Below are positions 47,536 through 57,293 of a stretch of 64,000 nt of DNA, one piece after another (within the stretch, counting starts at the first letter, position 1; each line of letters starts with the position of its first letter). The DNA lies in NCBI GenBank assembly GCA_022419385.1, contig JAJUBI010000008.1, positions 620,001 through 684,000 on the forward strand, given 5' to 3'. Source of the DNA: Paraconiothyrium sp. Pb-2020 (taxonomy: Eukaryota > Ascomycota > Dothideomycetes > Pleosporales > Didymosphaeriaceae). The translations under genes and the position numbers were made by a program. The notes under the pieces are model-generated. The model was not told where the DNA came from, ran no database searches, and saw nothing but the letters and a program-made list of their open reading frames with translations.

Positions 47536-49737
47536 ATGGACTCCATCGCGCAGCGGCGCGAGGAGATATTAGCGAAGAAGGCCAAACTAGCAGAGCTCAA
47601 GAAGCAACGTGAGCTGCGCAGAGCGGAGGGCTCGCAGAGACAATCCTTAAGTGGCTCGCCCGCAAGAGAGGTAAAGAATGACCCAGATCGTTTCCTGTAT
47701 TGGCATTGATCGAGCTCGTGATAGATATTATCACCAACGCCGCGACGGACAGACGCCGTCGAGCAGAGGCGAGATCTTGATGCGTACTTGGATGGAATTC
47801 TAGGCGAAAGTCGACCCAGCTCAGTACAACCAGGCTCTCCCGCTGGTGGACGAGCGACCCGACCTACCTCAGTTATCAGCGCAAGTCAGCTGAGCAGCGA
47901 CAATGAAGCGCAGACAGGGTCTGGGGCACAATACCAGGTGCCTTTGAGCATGGTGGATCAGGGCATGCAGACATTGTCGATAGGCAACCTAACCACAGTC
48001 TACGAATCTGAAGGCATTGATACGGGACCACCACCGAAGAGGGAGACCGAGGTTATCACATACAGCAAGGGTGTTCAGGCAGACATCGAATGGAGTCCGA
48101 GGAAAACAAGGGGATCTGGAGAAAGTGATTCCGAGCGCGACGAGAGTCCGACCCGTTCGCCGCGCACGCCGAAGCGAATGAGCCGTCGGCAGAAGGAGAG
48201 GGACGAAGAGATTCGGCTGCAGCTCAAAAAAGAAATTGAGGAAGAGATCAAGGCGGCACAGAAGGCAGCAGAGGCTGGGGAGATACAGACGGTGTTGGGC
48301 GATAACTACCCATTCAAGACTCTTTCGAACGAGGAGTTGACGGGCGTGGAGAATTCGGAAGACTTCATCGACTTCATAGAGAGGAGCACAAAGGTCCTAG
48401 AGCGAGCGCTGGATCAACAGCTGGACTACGACATCCTAGCCGACTATGCGCTCGGAGGTGCTAATGTGGATGAAGAGGACGAGGGATATGGCTCCAGCGG
48501 TGGAAAGAAGGGCCGGCGCATCAAGGAGATTGCTCAATTTTGGGATGAGAGATGGAGCAAGAAGAGGATGATATCGGACCTGGGCTTCTCTATAAAATTT
48601 CCTGAGCTGGTCCTTGCTTCATACACCAAAAACCCCTCAGCTCCGCACGATCCAGACGGCCTCATCCAGGTCTGGAACCTCCACATGCATGACCGGCCAG
48701 AGTACATTTTCCACGCCCAATCCGACATTCTCACCGCCAAGTTCTCACCGTTCCATCCAAACCTCATCATTGGTGGTGCCTACTCCGGACAAGTGCTGTT
48801 ATGGGACACTCGCGCGAAGTCATCACCCGTGCAAAAGACACCTTTGACCGGTTCGGGACACACGCATCCTGTTTACTCTATCGATATTGTCGGAACGCAA
48901 AACGCCAACAATATCATCTCAGCTTCAACGGACGGCGTGGTCTGTGGCTGGACCGTAGACATGCTTTCACAACCGCAAGAGTTCCTCGAGTTAACCTCGC
49001 CGCCTCCCGCAAAGACCGACGATATGGCAGTCACATGTATCGCTTTCCCACAGTCCGATCCGACGTATTTCCTCGCTGGCACAGAAGAAGGCTCTATTTA
49101 TCCGTGCCACAGGTATGATCGTGCAGGAGCTAAAGCTGGTGTTGATGGCCGCGTCAAGTACGGTGGCCATGCTGCACCGGTAATGAGTTTGGACTTCCAC
49201 CCCGCAAAGGGACAGATCGATCTTGGAGACCTTGTCCTCAGTTCCTCGGTTGACTGGAGTGTCAAGCTATGGAAGGTCCGTCCACCGGCTGCGACGGGTC
49301 CCTCGAACACAGCTGCGCCAGGAGCAGCACAGCAGGTAACACCCATTCTAGACATCGCGCGCGAAGACCTCGTGTACGATGCTCGTTGGTCGCCTGTCAA
49401 GCCTTCAGTGTTCGGCCTTGTCGATGGTGCGGGTAGTCTAGAAGTATGGGATCTCAACGTTGATGTCGAAGTCCCTGTGCAGAAGGTCACGCCGAGCGAA
49501 AACAAACGAGGCGCGCTGTCTGGGGGGATGGGCTTCATGAAGCGAAGTCTGAATAAATTGGCTTGGGAGAAGAACGAGGGTAGGAGAGTCGCGGTCGCGG
49601 GTATGGACGGCGTTGTCACGGTGTTTGAAGTCGGTAACGAGCTTGGGGGGGTGGAGACGAAGGGTGAGAGAGTGGGTGAGTTGGAAAGACTGGTAGGCAG
49701 GTTGGAAGGTGCGAGTGAAGGTGTAAATGGGGCATAG
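47536..49737 (+). CDS. Cytoplasmic dynein intermediate chain
   Basis: Scaffold subunit of cytoplasmic dynein 1 that binds light chains and dynactin and supports nuclear and vesicle transport. Exons 47536-47670 and 47725-49737 (54-bp intron) give 715 residues. The splice produces SPAREILSPTPRRTD, the family's N-terminal block. Residues 1-40 form the charged helix (RREEILAKKAKLAELKKQRE) that binds dynactin p150. Between about 115 and 170 lie two LC8-type short motifs (DQGMQT, KGVQAD). An acidic/basic linker and NudE-like helix (RRQKERDEEIRLQLKKEIEE) precede a C-terminal WD40 propeller (about 320-680; NLIIGGAYSGQVLLWDTR, SSVDWSVKLWKV, DGAGSLEVWDL). Appears complete. Confidence 0.95.
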
Positions 49738-50678
49738 GGCTCTCACGCATCTGTTTGATACATCACGGACCATCTTGTGAGGGTCAAGTGGTCAGAGCCA
49801 GGTGGTGGACTCTTTCTAGTGAGCATTTTCGGCGCTTGGTCTTGTTCAACATACCCCATCACGCTCTGCTTATACCAATCTACTTTTATAATCCCAGTCT
49901 TTTGGATCTATTCACGTCAATAGCTCCATATCGGATTTCGTTTGACCGCACCGTTGAGTCTGTGCCCCACAATCTACTACGATTCCTAGTAACCCAACAG
50001 TGAATGTTTCATTATAACTATCTGGACCCGAATACTGGTATCCATAGACGCATGCACACCGCATAAGAATCTACGCTCTGCATCTTCCAGCTGTTCATCT
50101 CTAACACCTTTGGACCGTAGCAAGGTGCTCATTCCTGACCACATCTCGTTCTCGCTCAAACGCCATACTGGTTCCATCCATCCCTAGGTATACTACCAAG
50201 GTAGCGCCCTGGCCCGTGATGAGACGGATATCGCTCTGTTCAAACATGTTGGCTTGGCCGATGGGTTTCGGGTAACGAGACACCGTGGGAGCCTTGAACA
50301 CTTCGGAGGCAAGGAGACCGACATGAACAGATATGCGCGTCGAAGAGGACTTAAGCGCGAGGTGGAGTGGCGGGAGAATTCAGTGGATTAGTCTTGAAAA
50401 GCATGTCTGCTCTGGGTCTTCGCGCGCTTTATGACCGCTAAAAGAACATCTGCACACGGTGAGACACCCTTCGAAAGGCGAAATCGCAGATTGTGTAATT
50501 CTCATAGCCCGCAAATTTAGCATCGTATTGCTATATCTGCCTTCTCAATGTTCTCTGGCGAAATAGGGAACAAGGTGCACAACTTGTCTGCAACGTTGTT
50601 ATATGCAAGACGAGGTTCCCAACGTAGTCTGCTCGTATGCTGCCTGCCCTGGCAATGCAACGTATGGAACAATGAAGT
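49738..50678. other. Intergenic, with an unresolved coding-like stretch on the minus strand
   Basis: On the minus strand between about 50520 and 49986, open pieces in different frames read protein-like (for example RISVHVGLLASEVFKAP and NMFEQSDIRLITGQG, then a separate frame ending at 49986). I could not join them with credible splice sites or name a family. It may be a relic. Confidence 0.3.
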
Positions 50679-52331
50679 CTAGCCCAAAAACCCATTCCTA
50701 CCCAGATACTTAATCGCCTCAAGTGCTAGACAATCGGCCTTCTCCAGCTCCTGCTCAATCATTCTTTCGTACAAACCCACGCGTTTGGGGCCCTCTTCGT
50801 CATGCCGGTATTTACAGTATTTGTACTTGCACTTGCCTGTAGCCTTCCACTGTGAACATACCTTTGACTTGTCTTGGCTTGGAGTTTTGACCTTGCGATC
50901 AGGGATTCTGGGTGGGGGCACTATAGGAGGCGGCACAACTTTGGAACTTTGAGCTTCGGGTGGTGTGTCACTGTCTTCATCTTCATCTTCCGATCCATCA
51001 TCGTCGGAAGACTCAAGGCTTGATACAACGGATGATTCCGAAAGGACAGAACCATTGTCATCGGACTCGGTGTCGGTGCCGTAACCTATTCCAAGATCGA
51101 TTGCTCGTTGAGTGGTGCCAGGAGGCGGACGCTTCGCGGGCATGCTAGCTTTGACTTTCTCACGGAGCTCTTCAAGCTTAGGCTTAGTAGGTCCGGACTC
51201 CCTGTTCGCATCCTTCTTTTGGCTTCGGTTGCTAACACCCGATTCCTCACCTGTGGTCTTCCTCCCCGAAGTTCCTTTGACTCTTCGTAGAAAATCCAAT
51301 TCTTGGATTCTCTTTTCTGCAGCTCGTTGGGCTTTCTCTGCGATCCTTTGCCGAGTCGGGAAGTTCCTCTTCCTGTCCTTGATATATTCTGCGAATTCTG
51401 CTGCTGATTGCAACGATATTGTTTCACCGTTGTGCTCGAATTGCAATCCCTTTCCGTCCCACTTTGCTGCAAAAGCAGCCTCTTCATCGACATCTTCCTC
51501 TTCTTCGCCACTCGACGGCTCATCGTAGTTCAAACTTGTTAGACCCAATTTCATGCGTTTCTGAATCTGGCTGTGCCCGCCGTCTGACTTCGAAGTAACT
51601 GAAGGTTGTAGAATTGGTGGCAATGAGAAGCCAAAGCCTGGTACCGAGGGAGGCGCCTTAGCTTTAGCTCTAGGCGGTTTCTGTGTAGGCACACTCTGTG
51701 TGCGCGGTTGTGTATAGTTCGGCGGCTGCTGCGCATGCCATTGCTCAACACGTTCATTACGCTTCCTCTTTCTGGGGCTAGGTTGAGGATGGGATGACTG
51801 GCTCTGGGGTATTGGGTGCTGCTGTGGAACAGGTTGCTCGTATGCTGGAGCCGCGCTTCCGCTTGCCATATTGGCTGCGAAAGCAGCCATTGTTTGCATC
51901 CCCGCAGGTGTCGCCATGAATGCCATTGCCTGTGCAAAAGCCCCCGGGTCTAGAGGTGGAACACTGTTTGTAGGAGGATTGGCAAGCGCTGGGTTCGGGT
52001 ATGCGGAAGTGAAGTCCGTTTTGGGGTATGAATGAACTGCAGTATGCGCATGTTGTTGCTGTTGCTGATACGAATGGCTCGGCGCTCCATAGGTTTGTGG
52101 CCCTCCTCTTCCACCATGATGCTGCTGTCCGCCTCTATGCCCACCGCGTTGGTGTCCAGCTCTCGTGTTTCCTTGATGATGACCGCGTCCCCTTGTTAGA
52201 CCGCCTCTTCCACGGCCTCTATCACCTCTGCCCGATGATCCTCCTCTCTGGCTACCATACGTACTCGACGCATCGTTCGTCGGCTTCGAAGGCGGTGGTG
52301 GAGGCGGAGGCGGAAATTTGAAAGGTGCCAT
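50679..52331 (-). CDS. NUFIP1/Rsa1-like snoRNP assembly factor with CCCH finger
   Basis: Nuclear protein of 550 residues, single exon; the start is the ATG at 52331, two codons inside the longest frame, which opens with GTG. The N-terminus is Pro-rich then an RGG region (GRGDRGRGRGGLTRGRGHHQ) typical of RNA-binding proteins. A basic patch (PRKRKRNER) is a likely nuclear signal. The block YIKDRKRNFPTRQRIAEKAQ (about 317-336) matches the NUFIP conserved domain by which NUFIP1/Rsa1 binds Snu13/15.5K in box C/D snoRNP assembly. A Ser/Glu/Asp-rich stretch (about 435-460) leads to a C-terminal CCCH zinc finger (CSQWKATGKCKYKYCKYRH, about 492-510). The NUFIP assignment rests on that one block plus architecture. 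Confidence 0.85.
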   Translation of the reverse strand: MAPFKFPPPPPPPPSKPTNDASSTYGSQRGGSSGRGDRGRGRGGLTRGRGHHQGNTRAGHQRGGHRGGQQHHGGRGGPQTYGAPSHSYQQQQQHAHTAVHSYPKTDFTSAYPNPALANPPTNSVPPLDPGAFAQAMAFMATPAGMQTMAAFAANMASGSAAPAYEQPVPQQHPIPQSQSSHPQPSPRKRKRNERVEQWHAQQPPNYTQPRTQSVPTQKPPRAKAKAPPSVPGFGFSLPPILQPSVTSKSDGGHSQIQKRMKLGLTSLNYDEPSSGEEEEDVDEEAAFAAKWDGKGLQFEHNGETISLQSAAEFAEYIKDRKRNFPTRQRIAEKAQRAAEKRIQELDFLRRVKGTSGRKTTGEESGVSNRSQKKDANRESGPTKPKLEELREKVKASMPAKRPPPGTTQRAIDLGIGYGTDTESDDNGSVLSESSVVSSLESSDDDGSEDEDEDSDTPPEAQSSKVVPPPIVPPPRIPDRKVKTPSQDKSKVCSQWKATGKCKYKYCKYRHDEEGPKRVGLYERMIEQELEKADCLALEAIKYLGRNGFLG

Positions 52332-52630
52332 ATTCACGTTGGATGCCTGTGTTTGGGCGACGCGAGATATTCAGAGTGGCCTCTTAAAGTGTTACATCGG
52401 CGGATGTTCATAATATGATCTTCGGGCCTCTTCAGAGCTCATCGGGTGCTTAAGCTTAGAAAAGTTAAGGTTATCGATAAGGCACGCTAGCGTGGCCGCG
52501 ACCGAGGCGCCAGTTCGTGCCTTCAACTTTTCTTAGTCACCCAGCCTATGAAGATGCGGTAGCATATATACAAATTACCCCCAGAAATCGAAGTGGAGAC
52601 ACCAAAGCATGCGCGGAGACCTCTTTAGCC
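52332..52630. promoter_or_regulatory. Bidirectional promoter, NUFIP1-like / RPC25
   Basis: Only 299 bp separate the start codons of two divergent genes, both serving RNA production. No element was assigned. Confidence 0.55.
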
Positions 52631-53451
52631 ATGTTCATTCTCGTAAGCGTTCTCTACTGCTACCGCTATTCGGCAGCCTCTCACGTATTACACAGACGAC
52701 GATCGAAGATCTGATCCAGATCGCACCCCAGGATTTCAGTAAAGAAAGCGCACAAGCGATCAAGGATGCTATCAACATAAAATATGCCAACAAAGTGATA
52801 CATAAGGTTGGCCTTTGTATTACCATGTGGGATATGCTTAAGGCGTCGGAGGGTCTGATCGGTCACGGGACTGGGCTTGTCAACGTCAATGGTAAACTCC
52901 ACAACCCCAGTACCATGCTCGGTATGAAGATGCTGACGAAACCGGTAGTCGAGTTCCGCATGGTAGTCCTCCGACCTTTTCGTGGCGAAATTCTCCACGG
53001 ACGGATCAAATCCGCCAACGAGCAAGGCATGGTCATTGACCTTGACTTTACCTACGAAGTGTTTGTCCCCCACGCTAACCTCTTCGAACCCTCTCATTAC
53101 GACCCCGGTGAGAATGCTTGGGTGTGGAGCCCTCCTGATGGAGAGGAATTCTTCTTTGACAAGGGTGAGACGGTACTATTGCGAGTCGAGCGGGAGGAAT
53201 GGTTCGATCAGAAGCCTAGCATCGTGCAAAAAGACGAACACGGGAATGTTGTCGAAAGAAGAGGTGTACCTTGGAAAATTATTGTAAGTTTCCTTGCCGC
53301 CATGGGAAAACGTTCATTACTGACATTGCAGGCATCGATGAATCAGTCTGGCCTAGGGCCATGCATGTGGTGGGAGAGTCAGGAAGGCGAAGAAGAGGAA
53401 GGTGAGCAACAATTGCTTGAGAACGGGGACGTTGAGATGGACGAAGCATGA
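52631..53451 (+). CDS. RPC25: RNA polymerase III subunit Rpc25 (Rpc8)
   Basis: Stalk subunit of RNA polymerase III, partner of Rpc17, needed for initiation on tRNA and 5S genes. Four exons: 52631-52642, 52696-52891, 52949-53283 and 53332-53451; introns 53, 57 and 48 bp. The first exon codes just MFIL. The 57- and 48-bp introns keep the frame, so an unspliced reading looks open and hides them; splicing yields GLVNVNVEFRMVVLRPFRGE, the family sequence, in place of an odd 19-residue insert. The product has 220 residues (yeast 212). An Rpb7-like N-terminal domain (TTIEDLIQIAPQDF, YANKVI, ASEGLIGHGTGL) is followed by the SHS2/OB domain (GRIKSANEQGMVIDL). The C-terminus has GLGPCMWWE and an acidic tail. 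Convergent with the cupin gene. Confidence 0.95.
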
Positions 53452-53595
53452 GATTCGTCCGATCATCATTGCATGGGTGGCGTTCCGGACCGTGGCGTTA
53501 GTAGGAAAAGCCATAATTCAGCGTAGAGGATTTGCGTCTCTGCATTACGTATAAGGTTTATATAGGAGATCCGAGCTTGGAGCACGAATTGGTCC

Positions 53596-53939
53596 TTATT
53601 CCCCAATAACATAGGTGCAACCTCCTTTCCCCATCCAAACCTCGTGAAGTCGCTTCGCATCGACGTCTAACCTTGCACCCGGTCCAAACGTTTCCTTCTT
53701 CGGATCCTTGTCTTCCGGGTAGGTGATAACCAATTCACCATCGAGGATCAGATGGGTGGTCAGGCCGTTATGTCTGTGTGGGGGATAGTGAGCGTTCCTA
53801 CATGGAGACTTGTTAGCTGCTTTAGCCAAGAGCATGTCTGTCGAGTGCGCGTAACAGCGTACGGTCCATCGGTCCAGGTGAAGACATGGCCGAAGCCCCA
53901 AGATCGAACCTCCGACTCTGCGTTTTTGCGAGATGGCAT
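53596..53939 (-). CDS. Small cupin-fold protein
   Basis: Two exons, 53863-53939 and 53596-53797, 65-bp intron, give 92 residues. The splice joins FTWTDGP to NAHYPPHRHNG, rebuilding the first cupin motif (H-x-H with spaced metal ligands; HYPPHRH). ELVITYPEDKDP and FGPGARLDVDAKRLHEVWMG supply the second motif, with one His. The protein is a single compact beta barrel without signal peptide. Cupin function varies too widely to assign an activity. An upstream exon cannot be ruled out, although ATG 53939 gives a complete fold. Confidence 0.78.
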
Positions 53940-54609
53940 CCTCCGTACTGGTCGTGATGATGAAACTTGGTATAGCCGACTCAAGGTGGAGCTTGGACTG
54001 TGAAACGTGGGCTAGCTAGACCCTGTGTGACGTCAACGCTACCGCTTGGCAGGTACGCAGACGGTGCATTGCACCCTGAAGCATGCCACGCAATATTTTC
54101 CGATTCCAGGATGCGGAGCGACGACGGGCACTGTGACATGCGGAGCTTCTGCAAACAAGCTTTGGCCGTCATGACGACGCCGCACTCGGACGATCAAACA
54201 GGAATAGGCCGCCAAGCCACACGAGCTGGTGTCAGCCCTGCAGCCATGTCGCCGTTGCTGAGGCGTGCCGTTCTTTAACGGTGTGCCGCGCCCTCATACA
54301 TAGCCTTGTATAGCTACAGTATTTTCGTCACGCGGAGCCGCCTTGCGTGCGTGTCAGGTGAGTCTCTGGTGTTTGCACCGATTGAGTCAAGCGCTCAATG
54401 CCCCCATGTTTGTTTGCTGAGTGAGGTGCGAAATAGCTGACTGGAGCTGATGTTTCGTAGCCTTCGTGTATATCAGCTGTGCAACTGCGTTCCTTCGAAC
54501 CTTATCTATTGAGCAGGACCGCCTAAGCACCCTTTCATCACCATTCTTCCTCCATCTCCCGCAGAACGATTCCCGACCTAGTTGACCCCGCCGGGGCACC
54601 AATACCAGC
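53940..54609. promoter_or_regulatory. Upstream region of the cupin and PLC genes
   Basis: Divergent starts at 53939 and 54610. No gene seen; the last 150 bp are a C/T-rich leader before the PLC start. Confidence 0.45.
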
Positions 54610-57293
54610 ATGGCAGCCCCTTCGACCCAGGACCCGAAGGCAGTCCACTCGACCAAAGATCCCAAGATCGGTGTCCCAAAAGCAGAGAAAGCAGAGCTTC
54701 AGGCTGGAGGAGGCAGTGCGGCCGAGGCACCGAAAGCAAGGAGCGTAGAGTCGCTGAACTCGACCATGTCGACATATCTGAAGACGCTATATGAAGAAAT
54801 GGAGAAGAAATATAAGCTTGAGTCTAAGGAAGGGCTGGCCCAATGGCTCGCCGATGAGCAACAGGCACCGGCTACGGATGCTGAGATACTCCAGGATGGC
54901 TCGTTCTCGCATTTCGCGAACTACTTCACCACTGGCACTGGAAACGTTATGAAGCTCGCGGAGCCTGTAGACGAATCCTGGCCGATATCTAATTACTTCA
55001 TCTCCTCGAGTCACAACACGTACTTAACAGGAAATCAGCTAGCAAGTGCTGCAAGCGTGGATGCCTATAAGAATGTGAGTCAGATCGCTATCATTAATGC
55101 ATGTGTCACTGATGCCTACAGGTGCTCAAAAGGGGCTGTCGTTGCGTTGAAGTTGATGTTTGGGACGGAGAACCACCGTCTGATTCTGAATCCAGTTCTG
55201 ATGAAGAAGCTCAGAAACCCACCGGAAGCGGGGTGAAGGAGAAAGTGAAGAAGGAAAAGAAGAGCTTGCGCAAACGGCTTGAGTTGCGCTTTGGACGAAA
55301 AGCGTCTCCGCCGCCTAAGGAGACTCCGAAAGAAGCTTCTCCTCCACCACCGACCGGAGAACAACGGATCGCGCCGTGGCGGTCAAACAGCTCAACCCGG
55401 GCGGAACCGAGGGTTCTTCATGGTACGGTCCTTCGTCAACACATCTTTCATGTTGCGTCCTGTGACAGCTTACTAAATGACTTCCAGGCTACACGTTGAC
55501 CAAAGAGATGACTTTCAGGGATGTATGTCAGACCATCCGAGACTATGCTTTTGCATCTTCAAACCTTCCTTTGATAGTTAGCTTGGAAGTACACACCAGC
55601 CCGGAGCAGCAGGAAATTATGGTCGAGCTCATGAGAGAATATTGGGGAGGCATGCTTGTAGATCTACCGCTCGATCCATCCCAAGCCTCCGAGGAGACCA
55701 AGCTTCCTACTTTAAAGGATCTGGAGAACAAAATCCTTGTCAAGGTGAAGCGTGTGAGCCATAAGCCGACCGAAGCAGCTGCGAAGCCTACGACTCTTCA
55801 AGCACCTGCTGCACAGTTGACCCCTCAACAGAGCAACCAATCTGCGCAATCTGATATCACGTCGGATTCCGAGGACGCTGGCGCTGGCTCGGAGAAGCCA
55901 CCAACACCAAAACCTAAGGTCATTGACGCGCTTTCAAAACTAGGTGTCTACTTCGGAGGCTACCATTACAAAGGCTTGGATGTTCCAGGTAAGTGATACA
56001 ATGTCCTCAAACATCTGGCCCCGAGACTGACCAATACGCAGAGGCCAATATTCCCACACACGTGTTCTCGCTTTCCGAGAAGACGTTGATGGAAGTTCAC
56101 GAAACGAGCCCGGACGCACTCTTCAAACATAACAAGAACTTTTTTATGCGCGCATATCCCAAAGGTCTTCGCGTGACCTCATCAAATCTCAACCCAGCTA
56201 TCTTCTGGCGACAGGGTGTGCAAATAGTAGCTCTCAACTGGCAACGCTGGGATGGTGGCATGATGCAAAATGAGGCTATGTTCGCAGGTACGGCTGGGTG
56301 GGTGCTGAAACCTGAAGGCTATCGAAGTGCTGGGCATGGAACCACGCCAAAGGATGCCATAGAGCACCACAATCTCGACCTTAGCATTGAGTTTCTCGCC
56401 GGTCAGGACATCCCACTTCCTCCTAACGAAGACGACCCGAAAGATCTCAGGCCCTACGTCAAGGTCGAGCTGCACGTGGAGAAACCCGAAGAAGGAGTAG
56501 GTGAGCCAATTCCTGGAGGTGGAGCGAGCAACAAAGGGGATTTCAAGAAGAAGACCAAAAGTCAACGGACACCGAATCCCGATTTTGGCCGAGAGATCAT
56601 CGAGTTCAAAGGCGTCAAGAGGGTAACGGAGGAATTGACATTCGTGAGGTAAGTCGCTTTCTCAATTTCGACATGCCCCCCGCTGTTGCCGCCAGCCCGT
56701 TACACTATGTGCCCAACATACAAAGCGTCCCGTTGTGCCGGCCTCATGTCTGCATGCCACGTCAAGTGAGGCAACGAAGTACTGCGATTGCTCTAGCGAC
56801 GTTAGCCTTGCAGGTCGTGTGCATGAAGCCCGGTCGATGTACCGAGACGTCGGTTACACCACACAGGGATCGGGCATGTTAGCGCTGCTTAACATGCTCA
56901 TCGCCGCTATATCCGTTTCGAGGATGCGGCTGCTCACATTTTCGATTTCTCGTAATTTTCCCACCTTTTGCTCTTTCCTCTTATCTAGATTCCGTCCCGC
57001 GGAGTTCTTTCGGTTCTTGCTGCGCATCTCCGTTGATATGTGTGACGCGAGTCGACGCGGCATTTTTTTCGTTTCTATTTGTCCGGATCAATAGGAAATC
57101 ATCGCTGATATGTTCTCGCAGATTCAAAGTCATGGACGATGAGCGCATCAGCGATGACCTCGCGGCGTGGGCCTGCTTCCGGCTTGATCGCTTGCAACCC
57201 GGCATCCGCATGCTGCACCTCTACAACTCCAATGGCGTTGTGTCCAAGGGTGTGCTGTTGGTCCGGATCAAGAAGACGGTTAGTAAGGCGTGA
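54610..57293 (+). CDS. PLC1: Phosphoinositide-specific phospholipase C
   Basis: Delta-type PLC that cleaves PIP2 to IP3 and diacylglycerol at the plasma membrane. Five exons: 54610-55074, 55122-55422, 55488-55988, 56042-56648 and 57122-57293; introns 47, 65, 53 and 473 bp; about 681 residues. The X box carries His135-Asn in SSSHNTYLTG, Glu165/Asp167 in CVEVDVWDG (calcium ligands), and the second catalytic His in LHGYTLT (about 255). An X-Y linker rich in Ser/Pro is followed by the Y box (PNYF-like RAYPKGLRVTSSNLNP and WRQGVQIVALNWQRWD). A C2 domain (RPYVKVELHVEKPEE to the end) contains the last splice, which joins TFVR to FKVMDDERISDDLAAW. No EF-hand pair is obvious. The 473-bp intron is far longer than any other here. 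Confidence 0.94.

Noticed and set aside
49986..50520. Minus-strand protein-like pieces in several frames
   Set aside because: Frames change without usable splice sites and no domain was recognised. It might be a relic, but the evidence is too thin for a call.
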